A stretch of DNA of 64,000 bases from Phycisphaeraceae bacterium (GTDB lineage: Bacteria; Planctomycetota; Phycisphaerae; Phycisphaerales; Phycisphaeraceae), in contig JANQFR010000079.1 in NCBI GenBank assembly GCA_028277745.1, positions 62,001-126,000 on the forward strand, read 5' to 3'. This document shows, piece by piece, positions 1 to 9,342 of the stretch (its first letter is position 1; every line of letters starts with the position of its first letter). Under the pieces are notes generated by a model, which made no database searches, was not told where the DNA came from, and saw only the letters and a list, made by a program, of their open reading frames with translations. Position numbers and translations under genes: made by a program.

Positions 1-1136
1 CCGGCGAACGCGGCGTCGCCGTGGATGAGCATGACCATGCCCTTGTCGCCGCGGGTGGCGAGGCCGGAACGGTCCTGCTTGGCGCGCATACGCCCGAGGG
101 CGACGGTGTTCACGTACTCGAGGTGAGAAGGGTTGAAACACAGTGAAAGGTGGATGTTCTGGCCGTGGCGGGTGCGCCAGTCGCCGGAGTACCCCATGTG
201 ATACTTGACGTCTCCGCCGCCGAGGTAGCGCCGGGGATCGACGTCTTCGAATTCACGGAAGATCTTCTGCGGGCTCTTGCCGATGATGTTGGCGAGGATG
301 TTGAGCCGGCCGCGGTGAGCCATGCCGATGATGACCTCACGGACGCCCTGGTCGCCTGCAGTTTCGAGCGCCAGGTCCATCAACGGGATCAGCGACTCGG
401 CGCCCTCGAGGCTGAAGGACTTGGCGCCGATGAACTTGCGCTGGATGAACTGCTCGAAGATCACCGCATCCGTGAGGCGGGTCAGGATGCGGATCTGCTC
501 CTTCCGGGTGAGCTGGGTGCGGTTCTCCGAGCGTTCAACCCGGCGTTGGAGCCACTCGCGGACCCGAAGGTCGTCGATGTGCATGAACTGCACGCCGATA
601 TTGCGGCAATAAATGTTGCGGAGTTGGGCGATGATCTCCCGGACCGTGGGGCCGCGGAGGTTGGAGGTGACCACCGGCCGATCGAGGTCGGCGTCACTGA
701 TGCCGTAATAGCGGGGGTTGAGTTCGGGCGGCTCCTCGTTACGTTGACCCAGCGGATCGAGGGCGGCGACGATGTGGCCCCGGACGCGATAATTGCGGAT
801 CAACTGGTCAACCCGGTGCTGCAGGGAGGCATCGAGATGGCCCGGAGGAGGCGACGTGGGAGCGAGCGGCGCCGGGACGGCGGCGCGGCCGTTGCCATTA
901 CCATTGCCGTTTGTGGGAACCGACTCGGGTTCAGCGGTGGGCGGATCAAACACGGAGCGACGGGTGAAGGAGGGGCCCACCCGCCCCACATATGGCGCCG
1001 ACCGTTCGCCGGACCATTGGTCGAACTGTCTCCGCCAGACCGGTTCGACCGCGTTGGGGTCCTGCAGATAACGGGCGTAGAGGCCCTCCACGTAATCCAG
1101 GTTTGCACTATTGGGCCAGTCGTCCTGATCAGCCAT
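1..1136 (-). CDS. sucA: 2-oxoglutarate dehydrogenase E1 component, N-terminal part (cut by window edge)
   Basis: This is the beginning of the thiamine-diphosphate E1 enzyme that decarboxylates 2-oxoglutarate in the TCA cycle and hands the succinyl group to lipoyl-E2 in the cytoplasm. Reading leftward from the ATG at 1136, about 378 residues are present; full enzymes have roughly 930. Visible are the E1 N-terminal segment (residues 13-27, LDYVEGLYARYLQDP), a short Asn-Gly linker near residue 80, the conserved FMHIDD and RKFIGAKSFSLEGAESLIP stretches, and GMAHRGRLNIL of the thiamine domain. No frameshift is seen. No E2 or E3 gene is in view, and lipA lies 50 kb away. Confidence 0.93.
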   Translation of the reverse strand, partial: MADQDDWPNSANLDYVEGLYARYLQDPNAVEPVWRRQFDQWSGERSAPYVGRVGPSFTRRSVFDPPTAEPESVPTNGNGNGNGRAAVPAPLAPTSPPPGHLDASLQHRVDQLIRNYRVRGHIVAALDPLGQRNEEPPELNPRYYGISDADLDRPVVTSNLRGPTVREIIAQLRNIYCRNIGVQFMHIDDLRVREWLQRRVERSENRTQLTRKEQIRILTRLTDAVIFEQFIQRKFIGAKSFSLEGAESLIPLMDLALETAGDQGVREVIIGMAHRGRLNILANIIGKSPQKIFREFEDVDPRRYLGGGDVKYHMGYSGDWRTRHGQNIHLSLCFNPSHLEYVNTVALGRMRAKQDRSGLATRGDKGMVMLIHGDAAFA

Positions 1137-1628
1137 CACACCAGCCATCCGTCTCGCGTTTCACTCGGCCGCGCTGCAAATCGGCATCGACGCCTCTCCG
1201 GCATTACAGGCCCTTTTGATCAAGGCCAACAGGTTACCACATCGGCTGCCGGTCAAAAGCTACATGATCGTAGGCGGATGGCCGCCGTGCGGTTCACCCG
1301 ATAACCCGGGCCAAATCAACAAACCGTCTTTTTCCACTCTTGTCGTCGGACCCATTCCGGCAAACGCGGGGCGATAATCTATTCAAAATAGGGTGAAACA
1401 CCGCAATTAGGGAAAACCGCCCATTTGCAGTAAGTTCTTCAAACAACGCTTGATAGAAACCCTTCAACTAACATAAACTAAGTGGCCGGCAGTGTCTGTA
1501 ACGAACCATCCGTGTCGCTTAGTCCAAGCGGAGCCAACGCAATATCAGGCTATCGGATGCTGCTTTAATGCTGGCGCCGCAGCGTGCTGCCCCCGCGACG
1601 CCTCTGGGGGGAGGGTAGGACCCTCTCA
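1137..1628. other. Intergenic region between divergent sucA and LacI-type gene
   Basis: About 490 bases lie between two divergent genes and should hold both promoters. The part from 1310 to 1560 is clearly more AT-rich than the coding flanks. I see no convincing gene, and no strong palindrome that would serve as a LacI-family operator. Confidence 0.5.
1450..1479 (+). promoter_or_regulatory. Possible sigma70-type promoter for the LacI-type gene
   Basis: TTGATA (1450-1455) and TAAACT (1474-1479) are separated by 18 bases in the AT-rich gap, 150 bases before the regulator start. The match is moderate and rests on sequence alone. Confidence 0.3.
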
Positions 1629-2654
1629 ATGCCGGTAACCATCAAGCAAATCGCCGAGGCCAGCGGTTTCTCGGTGCCCACCGTCAGCCAGGTGCTCAAC
1701 AATAAAGGTCACCTTTACCGCGCCGAAACGCGGCAGCGCATCCTGGACATCGCACGGGAACTCGGCTATCGGCCCAATTCCTACCGATGGGCGCTGCGCA
1801 CCGGCCGATTCAACAACATCGGCGTCCTGACTCTGCAGCGCGAGGAAGGCGACCCGCTGCTGACCGACGCCTGCGCCGGCATCCTCGACGTGCTCGCCCG
1901 GCGCGACATGCACCTGACCGTCGGTGCGTTGCTCAATGACCGCGAAGAGCCCCCGGCCGAAGCATCGACCGACCTGTCAACCCCCAAGATGTTGCGCGAA
2001 TGGTCGGTCGACGGCCTGATCATTCACCGATGCCACCCGCTGCCTCGCTACATCTTGAACCTGATCACGGAGCACGCCATCCCCTGCGTCTGGCTCAACG
2101 ATCGTCACCGCCGTAACAGCGTCTATGCCGATCGTCGGGGAGGAACGAAACAGGCGGTCCAATCGCTGGTTCAAATGGGGCACAAACATATCGGCTTCCT
2201 GACCTCCGGGGAGGGGCGCCCCGACGAGATGGGCGACTGCTGGCTGGGCTACCGTGACGCGATCGAGTCGGCTCAACTCAAGCCGATGGATCTTCGCGCC
2301 ACGCAGCGCTTCACCGGCCCGCAACGCCGTGCGTTCTGTCTGGCGTTGCTTGAAGCCAACAATCGGCCGACCGCGTTAATCACCGCCGACTCGCGCTCTG
2401 CGGTCACGGCGCTCCACGCCGCCTGTGAGCTCCAACTCAGGGTGCCGGAGGACCTTTCGATCATCGGCGTCGGCTCGCGACGCATTGATTGTGCGGGCGT
2501 CAACGTGGACACGCTCCTCATCGACGCCGCCGCACTCGGCCGTGAAGCCGCGACGATGCTGCTGGCCCGGGTGGATCGGCCTAAAAAATCCCTGCCCTCC
2601 CAGGCGATCCCGCTTCAACTCCTCGACGGCGAAACCACCGCCCCGCCCTCCTGA
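1629..2654 (+). CDS. LacI-family transcriptional regulator
   Basis: A DNA-binding regulator that probably senses a sugar or related ligand. The 341-residue protein starts with the typical LacI helix-turn-helix (residues 2-50: TIKQIAEASGFSVPTVSQVL, then the hinge helix with ILDIARELGYRPN). A periplasmic-binding-protein-like effector domain follows, with GHKHIGFLTSGEGRPDEMG and a late NVDTLLIDAAALGREAATML segment. I chose the ATG at 1629 because it sits directly before the HTH and follows a purine-rich stretch (GGGGGGAGGGTAGGA); the upstream ATG at 1584 would add a non-conserved tail. No sugar operon is adjacent, so the ligand is unknown. Confidence 0.85.
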   Translation: MPVTIKQIAEASGFSVPTVSQVLNNKGHLYRAETRQRILDIARELGYRPNSYRWALRTGRFNNIGVLTLQREEGDPLLTDACAGILDVLARRDMHLTVGALLNDREEPPAEASTDLSTPKMLREWSVDGLIIHRCHPLPRYILNLITEHAIPCVWLNDRHRRNSVYADRRGGTKQAVQSLVQMGHKHIGFLTSGEGRPDEMGDCWLGYRDAIESAQLKPMDLRATQRFTGPQRRAFCLALLEANNRPTALITADSRSAVTALHAACELQLRVPEDLSIIGVGSRRIDCAGVNVDTLLIDAAALGREAATMLLARVDRPKKSLPSQAIPLQLLDGETTAPPS

Positions 2655-2689
2655 CGCCGGCCCGGACGCCGGGTTACACTACCCACCGC

Positions 2690-3499
2690 GTGCCAATCGA
2701 GCTCTACAGCCTCACCAACATCGCCATCCTCGCGGGCATCGGCTTCGTCGCGGGTGTGCTCGGCGGGCTGCTGGGCATCGGCGGCTCGATCATCATCATC
2801 CCCCTGCTGACCATCGCCTACGGCAATCCGTACCAGCATCTCTACCAGGCCGCCGCGATGATCGGCAACGTCGCGATCGCCATCCCCGCCGCCCTGCGGC
2901 ACCGCAAGGCCCAGGCGATGGTCCCCAAAGTCCTCAAATGGATGTTGCCCGCGGCGATCGTCACGGTGCTCATCGGCTCTTTCTTTAGCAACTTCGTCCC
3001 TGGCGTCGTGCTCGGCCGCATCCTCGCCGCATTCATGATCTACGTCGCCGCGGCCAATGTCATGAAACTCATGCCCAAAGCGAAGGAAGAATCGCTGCAT
3101 GACGCCCGCGTCACCCGGACGCGGAGCCTGACCGTGGGCGGCGCCCTCGGCTCCTTCGCCGGCCTGCTGGGCATCGGCGGCGGCGCGATCGCCACGCCCC
3201 TCCAGCAGACCCTCCTCAAGCTCCCGCTGAAAAACTGCATCGCCAACTCCACCGCCATCATCTGCCTTTCCTCCGCCGTCGGCGCCGCCTACAAAAACGC
3301 CACTCTCGCCTCGGTCGCAGGCCACGGCTACCACTGGTATGACGGCCTGCTTCTCGCCGCCTGCTTCATCCCCACCGCCATCATCGGCGGCCGACTCGGC
3401 GCCGCCCTGACCCACCGCCTGCCGATCCGGCAGATCCGCGTCGCTTTCATCCTCCTCATGGTCGCCGCCGCCTGGAAAATGGCAGCGATACCAACCTGA
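2690..3499 (+). CDS. Sulfite exporter TauE/SafE family permease
   Basis: An integral membrane protein of the TauE/SafE (DUF81) family, known for export or uptake of sulfite, sulfoacetate and related organosulfonates; the substrate here cannot be told. The 269 residues contain about eight hydrophobic segments. Two internally repeated signature regions are visible, GVLGGLLGIGGSIIIIPLL near residues 22-40 and GLLGIGGGAIATPL near residue 160, the usual two-fold repeat. Translation begins with GTG at 2690. It follows the LacI-type gene by 35 bases in the same direction, so the two could be cotranscribed. A GC-rich inverted repeat (GCCGG...CCGG, 2655-2672) lies in the gap. Confidence 0.85.
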   Translation: MPIELYSLTNIAILAGIGFVAGVLGGLLGIGGSIIIIPLLTIAYGNPYQHLYQAAAMIGNVAIAIPAALRHRKAQAMVPKVLKWMLPAAIVTVLIGSFFSNFVPGVVLGRILAAFMIYVAAANVMKLMPKAKEESLHDARVTRTRSLTVGGALGSFAGLLGIGGGAIATPLQQTLLKLPLKNCIANSTAIICLSSAVGAAYKNATLASVAGHGYHWYDGLLLAACFIPTAIIGGRLGAALTHRLPIRQIRVAFILLMVAAAWKMAAIPT

Positions 3500-3501
3500 T
3501 T

Positions 3502-3531
3502 TTTGACAATGATTTACAGCGTTTTGTCAAA
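3502..3531. repeat. Short inverted repeat upstream of htpX
   Basis: TTTGACAA (3502-3509) and TTGTCAAA (3524-3531) form an exact 8-base inverted repeat with a 14-base spacer, directly after the permease gene and 80 bases before htpX. It could be an operator or a weak terminator; no T-run follows. Confidence 0.4.
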
Positions 3532-3613
3532 CCCGTGCGACGCCGCGAACCCCGGCATATGATTTGCGTATGGATAGACGAATACAAATTCCGGAAAGGA
3601 TGAACGCTCCACA

Positions 3614-4453
3614 ATGATCAGCTTTGTCAACAACCTGAAAACCGTCGGCCTGATGGGGCTGATGTTCGGCCTGATCCTCGCGGCGGGGTACATCCTCGGC
3701 GGGATGCAGGGCCTCACTCTCGCGCTGATCATCGGCGGCGTGATGAACTTCGGCGCGTACTTCTATTCCGATAAGATCGCCATCGCCGCCATGCGCGGGC
3801 AGGAGGTCAATGCCAAAACGGCGCCCGACCTCATCGAGATGGTGAGCCGGCTGGCCAAGAACGCCGACCTGCCCATGCCGCGGGTCTACGTCTGCCCCCA
3901 GCAGGCCCCCAACGCGTTCGCCACCGGACGTAACCCCAAGAACGCCGCGGTGGCCGTCACCCGCGGCGCCCTCGCCCTGCTCAACTACGATGAACTCGAG
4001 GGCGTCGTCGGCCATGAACTGGCCCACGTGAAGAACCGCGACACGCTCACCAGCACGATCGCGGCCACCATCGCGGGCGCCATCTCCTACATCGGCTGGA
4101 TCTTCATGTTCGGCGGCGGCAACCGTGACATCCACCCGATCTTCGCCCTGCTGTTCATCATCCTCGCGCCCCTCGCGGCGGTGGTGGTGCAGATGGCGAT
4201 CAGCCGCAGCCGCGAGTACGTCGCCGACGCCGACGGCGCCACGATCGCCGGATCGCCGAACGGCCTGATCAGCGCCCTGCAGAAGCTCGAAGCTTCGGCC
4301 AAACGCATCCCGATGGACCACGAGATGCCGTCTTCGAACCACATGTTCATCGTCCAGCCGCTGTCGGCCGGTGAGAGCATGGCCAAGCTCTTCTCCACCC
4401 ACCCGGCGACCAAAGACCGCATCGCCAAACTCCGTCAGCACGACCTGGCGTAA
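3614..4453 (+). CDS. htpX: Zinc metalloprotease HtpX
   Basis: A membrane-bound M48-family zinc protease that degrades misfolded membrane proteins as part of envelope quality control. The protein has 279 residues, normal for the family. Two N-terminal membrane segments (about 10-28 and 33-50) precede the catalytic HELAH motif at 134-138. Two further hydrophobic segments (about 148-168 and 175-196) and the third-ligand region SREYVADADGA near 199-209 follow. The purine-rich GGAAAGGA ends at 3600, 13 bases before the ATG, which is long. A five-codon ORF (ATG at 3600) ends on a TGA overlapping the htpX ATG, so translational coupling is possible. Confidence 0.93.
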   Translation: MISFVNNLKTVGLMGLMFGLILAAGYILGGMQGLTLALIIGGVMNFGAYFYSDKIAIAAMRGQEVNAKTAPDLIEMVSRLAKNADLPMPRVYVCPQQAPNAFATGRNPKNAAVAVTRGALALLNYDELEGVVGHELAHVKNRDTLTSTIAATIAGAISYIGWIFMFGGGNRDIHPIFALLFIILAPLAAVVVQMAISRSREYVADADGATIAGSPNGLISALQKLEASAKRIPMDHEMPSSNHMFIVQPLSAGESMAKLFSTHPATKDRIAKLRQHDLA

Positions 4454-4467
4454 CGATACCTAGACAG

Positions 4468-4496
4468 CCCCCGGGACGCCGGGGGTTATCTTTTTT
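4468..4496 (+). terminator. Rho-independent terminator after htpX
   Basis: CCCCCGG (4468-4474) pairs with CCGGGGG (4479-4485) over a four-base loop and is followed by a T-rich tail (TTATCTTTTTT). It lies 15 bases after the htpX stop and overlaps the stop codon of convergent murD. Confidence 0.8.
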
Positions 4497-5847
4497 GAAC
4501 CAGTGCCGTGAACGCGTTCCCCCGCTGTTCGTAGTTGTCGAACTGGTCCCACGACGCACACCCCGGCGACAGCAGCAGCACGTCGCCGCTCGCCGCCCGC
4601 CCCACCGCTTCCTTCACCGCGGCGTCCAGCGTCCCGCAACGCAGGGCCCCATCCGCCGCATCAGAGATCGCTTCGCCCGTCGCCCCGATCGTATACACGC
4701 CCCTGCACCGCTCGGCCGCTAAAACGGCCAGCGGCTTGAGGTCGACGCCTTTGTCGTACCCGCCCAGGATCACATGTACGGTTCCCGGCTCAAAGCTCTC
4801 GATCGCCAGCCGCGCCGCCTCCGGCGTCGTCGACTTCGAGTCGTTGTAGCATCTCACCCCCGCAAACTCGCCCACAAACTCCAGCCGGTGCGGCAGGCCG
4901 GGGAATGCCTTCAGAGCCGAGCACACGGCTCGGGATTCCTCGAACCCCACCACGAGCCCGATCACCGCCACGGCCAAGGCGGCGTTCCAGGCGTTATGCT
5001 CTCCAGGTATCGGGATCCGGTCAGGAAAGGGGGCGTTGACCAGATGAACGCGCGCCGCTGACTCGTTCTGCAACGCTTCTCCCAACTCACTGGTGGTGAC
5101 CAACCAATCTTCATCGACGTTTGAACCGACGGACGACCAGGGGCGCTGGTATTCGAAGATCGCAAACTTGGCCCGGCGGTAGGCCGAAAAGCTCCCGTGC
5201 CAGTCGAGATGGTTCGGCGTGATGTTGGTGATGACCGCGATGTGCGGCGACCAGCGATCCTCCCGCAGCCCCTCCAGCATAAAACTCGACAATTCCAAGA
5301 CCACCCAATCTTCCTGGCCGATCTGATCGACAACATCCAGCAGCGACCCGCCGATATTCCCACCCACCCAGACCTTTCCTGCTGTCCTGCTGTCCTGCTG
5401 TCCTGCCTTTTCCAGAAGATGCCCGATCATCGCGGTCACGGTGGACTTGCCCGCGGTGCCGGTGACGCCGATGGTGCGCCGCCGGTTTGGCAGGCGTGAC
5501 ACGAGCAGCCGGATCTCGCTCGTGACGGGGATCCCGGCCGCCCTGGCCGCCCGCAAGAATCGGTTATCGGGCTTGACGGCCGGGCTGGCGACGACCAGGT
5601 CGCAGGTGGTGAAGTCGCTGACGTTGTGCCCGCCCAGCCGGAAGTTAAGGTCGAGGCCGTCGAGAGCCGCGAGGCTGTCGGCCAACCGATCGGCGGGCTC
5701 GAGGTCGGTCACGAGCACGTCGGCGCCCTGCGCCGCCAGGTATTTCACGACGCCGACGCCCCCGCCGAAGCGGCCGAGCCCCATGACCGTGACGCGCTGG
5801 CCCGCCAGGTCCGGGGGAGGGGTTGGCCGGGGCGTTGGGGCCGGCAT
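4486..5847 (-). CDS. murD: UDP-N-acetylmuramoyl-L-alanine--D-glutamate ligase (MurD)
   Basis: A cytoplasmic ATP-dependent ligase that adds D-glutamate to UDP-MurNAc-L-Ala in peptidoglycan synthesis. The 453-residue length fits the family. In order: an N-terminal Rossmann-like domain (VTVMGLGRFGGGVGVV near residue 18), the ATP-binding loop GVTGTAGKSTVTAM in the Mur central domain, NITPNHLDWHGSF, then the C-terminal domain with YNDSKSTTPEA and VHVILGGYDKGVD, and a late LLLSPGCASWDQF. I chose the ATG at 5847; a longer reading would overlap the upstream gene with an Arg-rich tail. The preceding CvpA-like gene ends at 5850, so the two are tightly linked. It indicates that the organism makes peptidoglycan. 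Confidence 0.95.
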   Translation of the reverse strand: MPAPTPRPTPPPDLAGQRVTVMGLGRFGGGVGVVKYLAAQGADVLVTDLEPADRLADSLAALDGLDLNFRLGGHNVSDFTTCDLVVASPAVKPDNRFLRAARAAGIPVTSEIRLLVSRLPNRRRTIGVTGTAGKSTVTAMIGHLLEKAGQQDSRTAGKVWVGGNIGGSLLDVVDQIGQEDWVVLELSSFMLEGLREDRWSPHIAVITNITPNHLDWHGSFSAYRRAKFAIFEYQRPWSSVGSNVDEDWLVTTSELGEALQNESAARVHLVNAPFPDRIPIPGEHNAWNAALAVAVIGLVVGFEESRAVCSALKAFPGLPHRLEFVGEFAGVRCYNDSKSTTPEAARLAIESFEPGTVHVILGGYDKGVDLKPLAVLAAERCRGVYTIGATGEAISDAADGALRCGTLDAAVKEAVGRAASGDVLLLSPGCASWDQFDNYEQRGNAFTALVQKR

Positions 5848-5849
5848 GG

Positions 5850-7541
5850 TCAGGGCACGCGGAGGTCGACAGCCTGGGTCGTCTTGCCGACGTGGTAGCT
5901 GGTGATGGTGAGGCCGCGATCGACAAGGAAGTAAAGGTAGAGCTTGTCGTTGCCGGTCATGGAGGAGATCGGCAGTTGCGAGGCCGAGCGGATGGGCGCG
6001 GCGGCGTCGACGGAGATTTCCTGATCGCCGTTGCCCTTGAGGACCACGTAAGCGGTGGGCTCCCACCTGTCGCCGCGGGTGTCTTCGAGCCAGACCCCAC
6101 CGAGCCGGGCGGCCGAGGCGCGGGCGGCGCCGAGGAGGGACTGGGCCTTGTCGCGGGTGAGTTCGAGGCGGACCATGCCTTTGTGGCCGGGCTTGAAGAT
6201 CTTGGTGGCGCGGGTCCGGCTGCTGAGCGATCCGACGCCTTTTTTAACCGTGTCGCTCCCGGACATGATGGCGTCGTTCTGGTACTGAAGGCCTTGGGCG
6301 TTGTTCTTACTGATATGGGCGGGGAGCGCATCGGTCAGCACGATCTCCCTCGCGACGCTGCCGGTCCGGGGGCCGTCGCGGTCGTCGACCGTTCCGGTAG
6401 CGGGCGGGGAAGACGCGGCGGCGCCTGTCGCGGCGGCTTCGCTCTCGACGGAGCCAACGACCGCGACGAGGTTCTCGGTGTCGCGGTCCCAGATCACCTG
6501 GTTGCCTTGAAGCGAGAGACGCAGATTCCGGACCATGATGTACTGCGGCTCTTCATCCGCGGGCACGAGGAACACCCAGCCGATCTCATCCCGGGAGGTG
6601 GAGAAGGCGAAGACCCGGTCGTTGTCGAATGGGCGGAAGATGCGCGGGCCTTCGCGTGTGCCTTTGGCCTCGGCGACCGGGGGATACTCCGTGATCACGG
6701 TGCGTCCGCCGCTGCGTTTGCGGGTGACCAGTCGGACCTGGGTCGCGGGGATGCGGGCGGTGGCGTCGGCGTCGTACGTGCCGACCCGTCCCAGCTTGTT
6801 TTCCCAGACGGTGTCGACGATCACGACCTTCCGGTCGGCCCGCTTGAAGTCTTCACCCAACGCGTCGGCGACCAGCAGCGGCAGTTCGGGGATGGGGGCC
6901 TGGTGTTCATACACCTTGGACAACTCCACATCGCCGGGCACCGCGACGATCGACGCGTTCTCGTCATAACGCAGACGGACCAAGGCGGCCTTCATCGCCA
7001 GTTCAGGCCGATACTCGGCCAACGGGGTGGACGTGCCGAAGGGACCGGCCGACAGTTTCTCGAAGATGCCGACTGTGAAAGTATCAACGGGCAGCCATAA
7101 GCCGGAGTCGGACGGCTGGACCCGCCCGTCGGCGGTCACCACCAGCGGCTGATACCCCGCGAAACTCGGCCCGAGCGGGAGGAACCCCAGGCCGACGATC
7201 ACGAGCCCGGCGGTCAGCACGCCCGAGATGAGGCCGCACGCCGCGCCGCCGACGTTATCGATGATCGGGACAAAATGCATGTTCATCGGCACCAGCTTGT
7301 CCATGGCGACCCGCAGGACAAACAGGATCAGGATAAACGGGCCGATGAGGCCGATGGTCCACGCAGCGGCGGGGAAACGGTAGATGATGAACGAGAGGAC
7401 CAGCGGCTCCCAGAACGACAGCGCTATGGCGCCGGCGACGATGGTGAGGCAAAGGTGCAGGAAGCCGGAAAAGAAACCCTGCTTGGCCCACCAGCCGGTC
7501 ATGCCGAGCAGGAAGACGATGATGATGATGTTCAACAGCAT
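5850..7541 (-). CDS. CvpA-family membrane protein with large C-terminal domain
   Basis: The first 130 residues carry about four hydrophobic segments in the arrangement of CvpA (colicin V production) proteins, starting MLLNIIIIVFLLGMTGWWAKQGFFSG. The remaining 430 residues are soluble and beta-rich in appearance, much longer than enteric CvpA (about 160 residues). I recognise no enzymatic motif there. It contains an Ala/Ser/Pro-rich low-complexity stretch around residues 370-395 (EAAATGAAASSPPATG). Placement between the GspE-like gene and murD suggests an envelope role, but no specific function can be given. It ends 2 bases before the murD start. Confidence 0.7.
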   Translation of the reverse strand: MLLNIIIIVFLLGMTGWWAKQGFFSGFLHLCLTIVAGAIALSFWEPLVLSFIIYRFPAAAWTIGLIGPFILILFVLRVAMDKLVPMNMHFVPIIDNVGGAACGLISGVLTAGLVIVGLGFLPLGPSFAGYQPLVVTADGRVQPSDSGLWLPVDTFTVGIFEKLSAGPFGTSTPLAEYRPELAMKAALVRLRYDENASIVAVPGDVELSKVYEHQAPIPELPLLVADALGEDFKRADRKVVIVDTVWENKLGRVGTYDADATARIPATQVRLVTRKRSGGRTVITEYPPVAEAKGTREGPRIFRPFDNDRVFAFSTSRDEIGWVFLVPADEEPQYIMVRNLRLSLQGNQVIWDRDTENLVAVVGSVESEAAATGAAASSPPATGTVDDRDGPRTGSVAREIVLTDALPAHISKNNAQGLQYQNDAIMSGSDTVKKGVGSLSSRTRATKIFKPGHKGMVRLELTRDKAQSLLGAARASAARLGGVWLEDTRGDRWEPTAYVVLKGNGDQEISVDAAAPIRSASQLPISSMTGNDKLYLYFLVDRGLTITSYHVGKTTQAVDLRVP

Positions 7542-7570
7542 GGCGTGTATCGCGTAATAAGGTTCTAGGT

Positions 7571-9220
7571 TCAGGCGGGGCTGGGCGCCGCGGCTTTTTT
7601 CCGCCCCTCGCCGAGGGCGCGGGTGATTTCCTTGATGTCGGTGACGCCTTCAACGACCTTGGCGAGCCCGGCCTCCTGGAGGTAGAGCATCTTGTTGCGG
7701 CGCAAATGAGTGCGGAGCCCGTCAAGGTCGCCGGCGGCGATGAACTTGCGGGCTTCGTCATCAAGCACCATGATCTCGAACACCGCGACACGGCCACGGT
7801 AGCCGATGCCCTGGCAGAGCGGGCAGGTGGTCGGCTTGTCCTTGACCAGCACCTGCCCCGAGGCGCGGAAGAGTTGGCCGACCTTGTCGACCGGCAGATT
7901 CATCTTCTTGAGCACCGCCGGGTCGGGTCGGTACGGTGCGCGGCAGGTCGGGCAGAGCTTGCGGACGAGGCGCTGGGTGACGACGCCCCCGAGACTGGCG
8001 GCGGCGAGCTTGGGGTCGTTGATCGCCTTGACCCAGGTGCGGACGGCTTTGAAGGTGTTGTCGATCGGCAGGCCGACGTAGAAGCGGATTTCATCCTTGG
8101 CGTAAGGCGCAATGATCCGGGCGGTCTGAGCGTCGGGCAGCCGGTTGAGGCCGACCACCGACGGGTCGGTGCGGAGCACGGCGGCGAGCTTCTCGTTGAA
8201 CTGGCCGGCCGCGATGCCGGGGGGGAGCCGGTTGTGGCTGACGCCCTCGATCTCGAAGACCTCCTCGTCCTCGAGGGTGACCACCGATTGGGTGTAGGGA
8301 TCGTGCTCCTGGAGGAAGGAGTAAAGAGTGGTGGTGAGGCCCGTGCCCGGCGCGGCGGCAATGATGATCGTCTTGCCTTCCTGACGGATGAGTTTTTCGA
8401 CCTGTTCGGACTGGGCGTCGAGCAGGCCGATCTCGTGCATCCCCATCTGCTGTTTGGCGGCGACGTCGACGGCCATGGACATGGTCAGGCCGCGGGTCGA
8501 TCCGGCGGTGGTGATAGTCAGCTCATGTTTGCCATGCTCCGCGGCGTCGAAACGTATCGTGCCGATCTGCTTCTTGCGACGGTCGTCGATGTCGAGCTCG
8601 GCGGTCTTTTTCAGATAGTCGATCACCTCCAGGGCTTCGCGGGGGCCCAACTCGGGCTGGGGGTATTTGACGCCGTCGACCACGGCGACGAGAGCGGCGC
8701 GGTCGGAGGTGACGACCATGTCGATCTGCTCGGCGCCGCGGGGGAGGGCGAAATCGACGACCGCGCTGAAGACCTCGTGGGCGCGGGCCTCGGGCGTATC
8801 GCCGCTGGGCACCTCGATGACGCCGTCGTCGCGCGTCATGAGGGTGATCGTCGCCCGCTTCTGGGCCAGGGCGTGCTGCCGCTGCTCGTGTTTCTGCTTG
8901 ATCGAATCGAGCGACAGCGTCCACCGGGCCTGCTCGGGCACCTGGGTGTTGCGGTAATAGGCGTAGGCGAGGATGCCCCCGACCAGCGGCAGCAGGCCGA
9001 CGATGAGCCCGAGGATGAAGTAGGGGATGAGCAGCATCAGCCCGAAGCCGACGATCCCCGTGGCCATCAGGGCGAGGTTCGTCCACGGCCGGGGCAGGTA
9101 GTAATACTCGGCGTCTTTGTCGATGTGCGAGACGACCCACGCCCAACCGCCGACAAGCACGGCGAAAAACAACGGCGTGAACCAGTTCATCAGGAAAGCG
9201 GATTGAGCAAGAACGTTCAT
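7571..9220 (-). CDS. GspE/PilB-like protein with degenerate nucleotide-binding motifs
   Basis: Related to the assembly ATPases of type II secretion and type IV pili, but altered. The 549 residues start with three hydrophobic segments (about 10-30, 48-66, 68-88), unusual for a cytoplasmic motor. The Walker A position reads APGTGLTTTLYS (residues 290-301), with Leu295 where the invariant Lys should be. The Walker B region reads LRTDPSVVGLNRLPD (349-363), lacking the GE pair of active enzymes. The C-terminal four-cysteine zinc module (CPTC...CPLCQGIGYRGR) is intact. I infer a membrane-anchored partner or scaffold that has lost ATP hydrolysis. It lies downstream of a pilT-like gene. Confidence 0.82.
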   Translation of the reverse strand: MNVLAQSAFLMNWFTPLFFAVLVGGWAWVVSHIDKDAEYYYLPRPWTNLALMATGIVGFGLMLLIPYFILGLIVGLLPLVGGILAYAYYRNTQVPEQARWTLSLDSIKQKHEQRQHALAQKRATITLMTRDDGVIEVPSGDTPEARAHEVFSAVVDFALPRGAEQIDMVVTSDRAALVAVVDGVKYPQPELGPREALEVIDYLKKTAELDIDDRRKKQIGTIRFDAAEHGKHELTITTAGSTRGLTMSMAVDVAAKQQMGMHEIGLLDAQSEQVEKLIRQEGKTIIIAAAPGTGLTTTLYSFLQEHDPYTQSVVTLEDEEVFEIEGVSHNRLPPGIAAGQFNEKLAAVLRTDPSVVGLNRLPDAQTARIIAPYAKDEIRFYVGLPIDNTFKAVRTWVKAINDPKLAAASLGGVVTQRLVRKLCPTCRAPYRPDPAVLKKMNLPVDKVGQLFRASGQVLVKDKPTTCPLCQGIGYRGRVAVFEIMVLDDEARKFIAAGDLDGLRTHLRRNKMLYLQEAGLAKVVEGVTDIKEITRALGEGRKKAAAPSPA

Positions 9221-9342
9221 ATCGGATCGTTGAGGACTGATGGATGATGGAGATCAATGACGGAAAAAAACGTTGCGGAGCGAAGCGTCAAACCGTCGAA
9301 GCCGTTTGTCTGCTTCACCGGCCGCATCGCACATCCGTTCAT

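Noticed and set aside
150-1304. Long plus-strand ORF at the left edge
   Set aside because: It is antisense to the clearly recognisable sucA start, and its translation has no conserved pattern.
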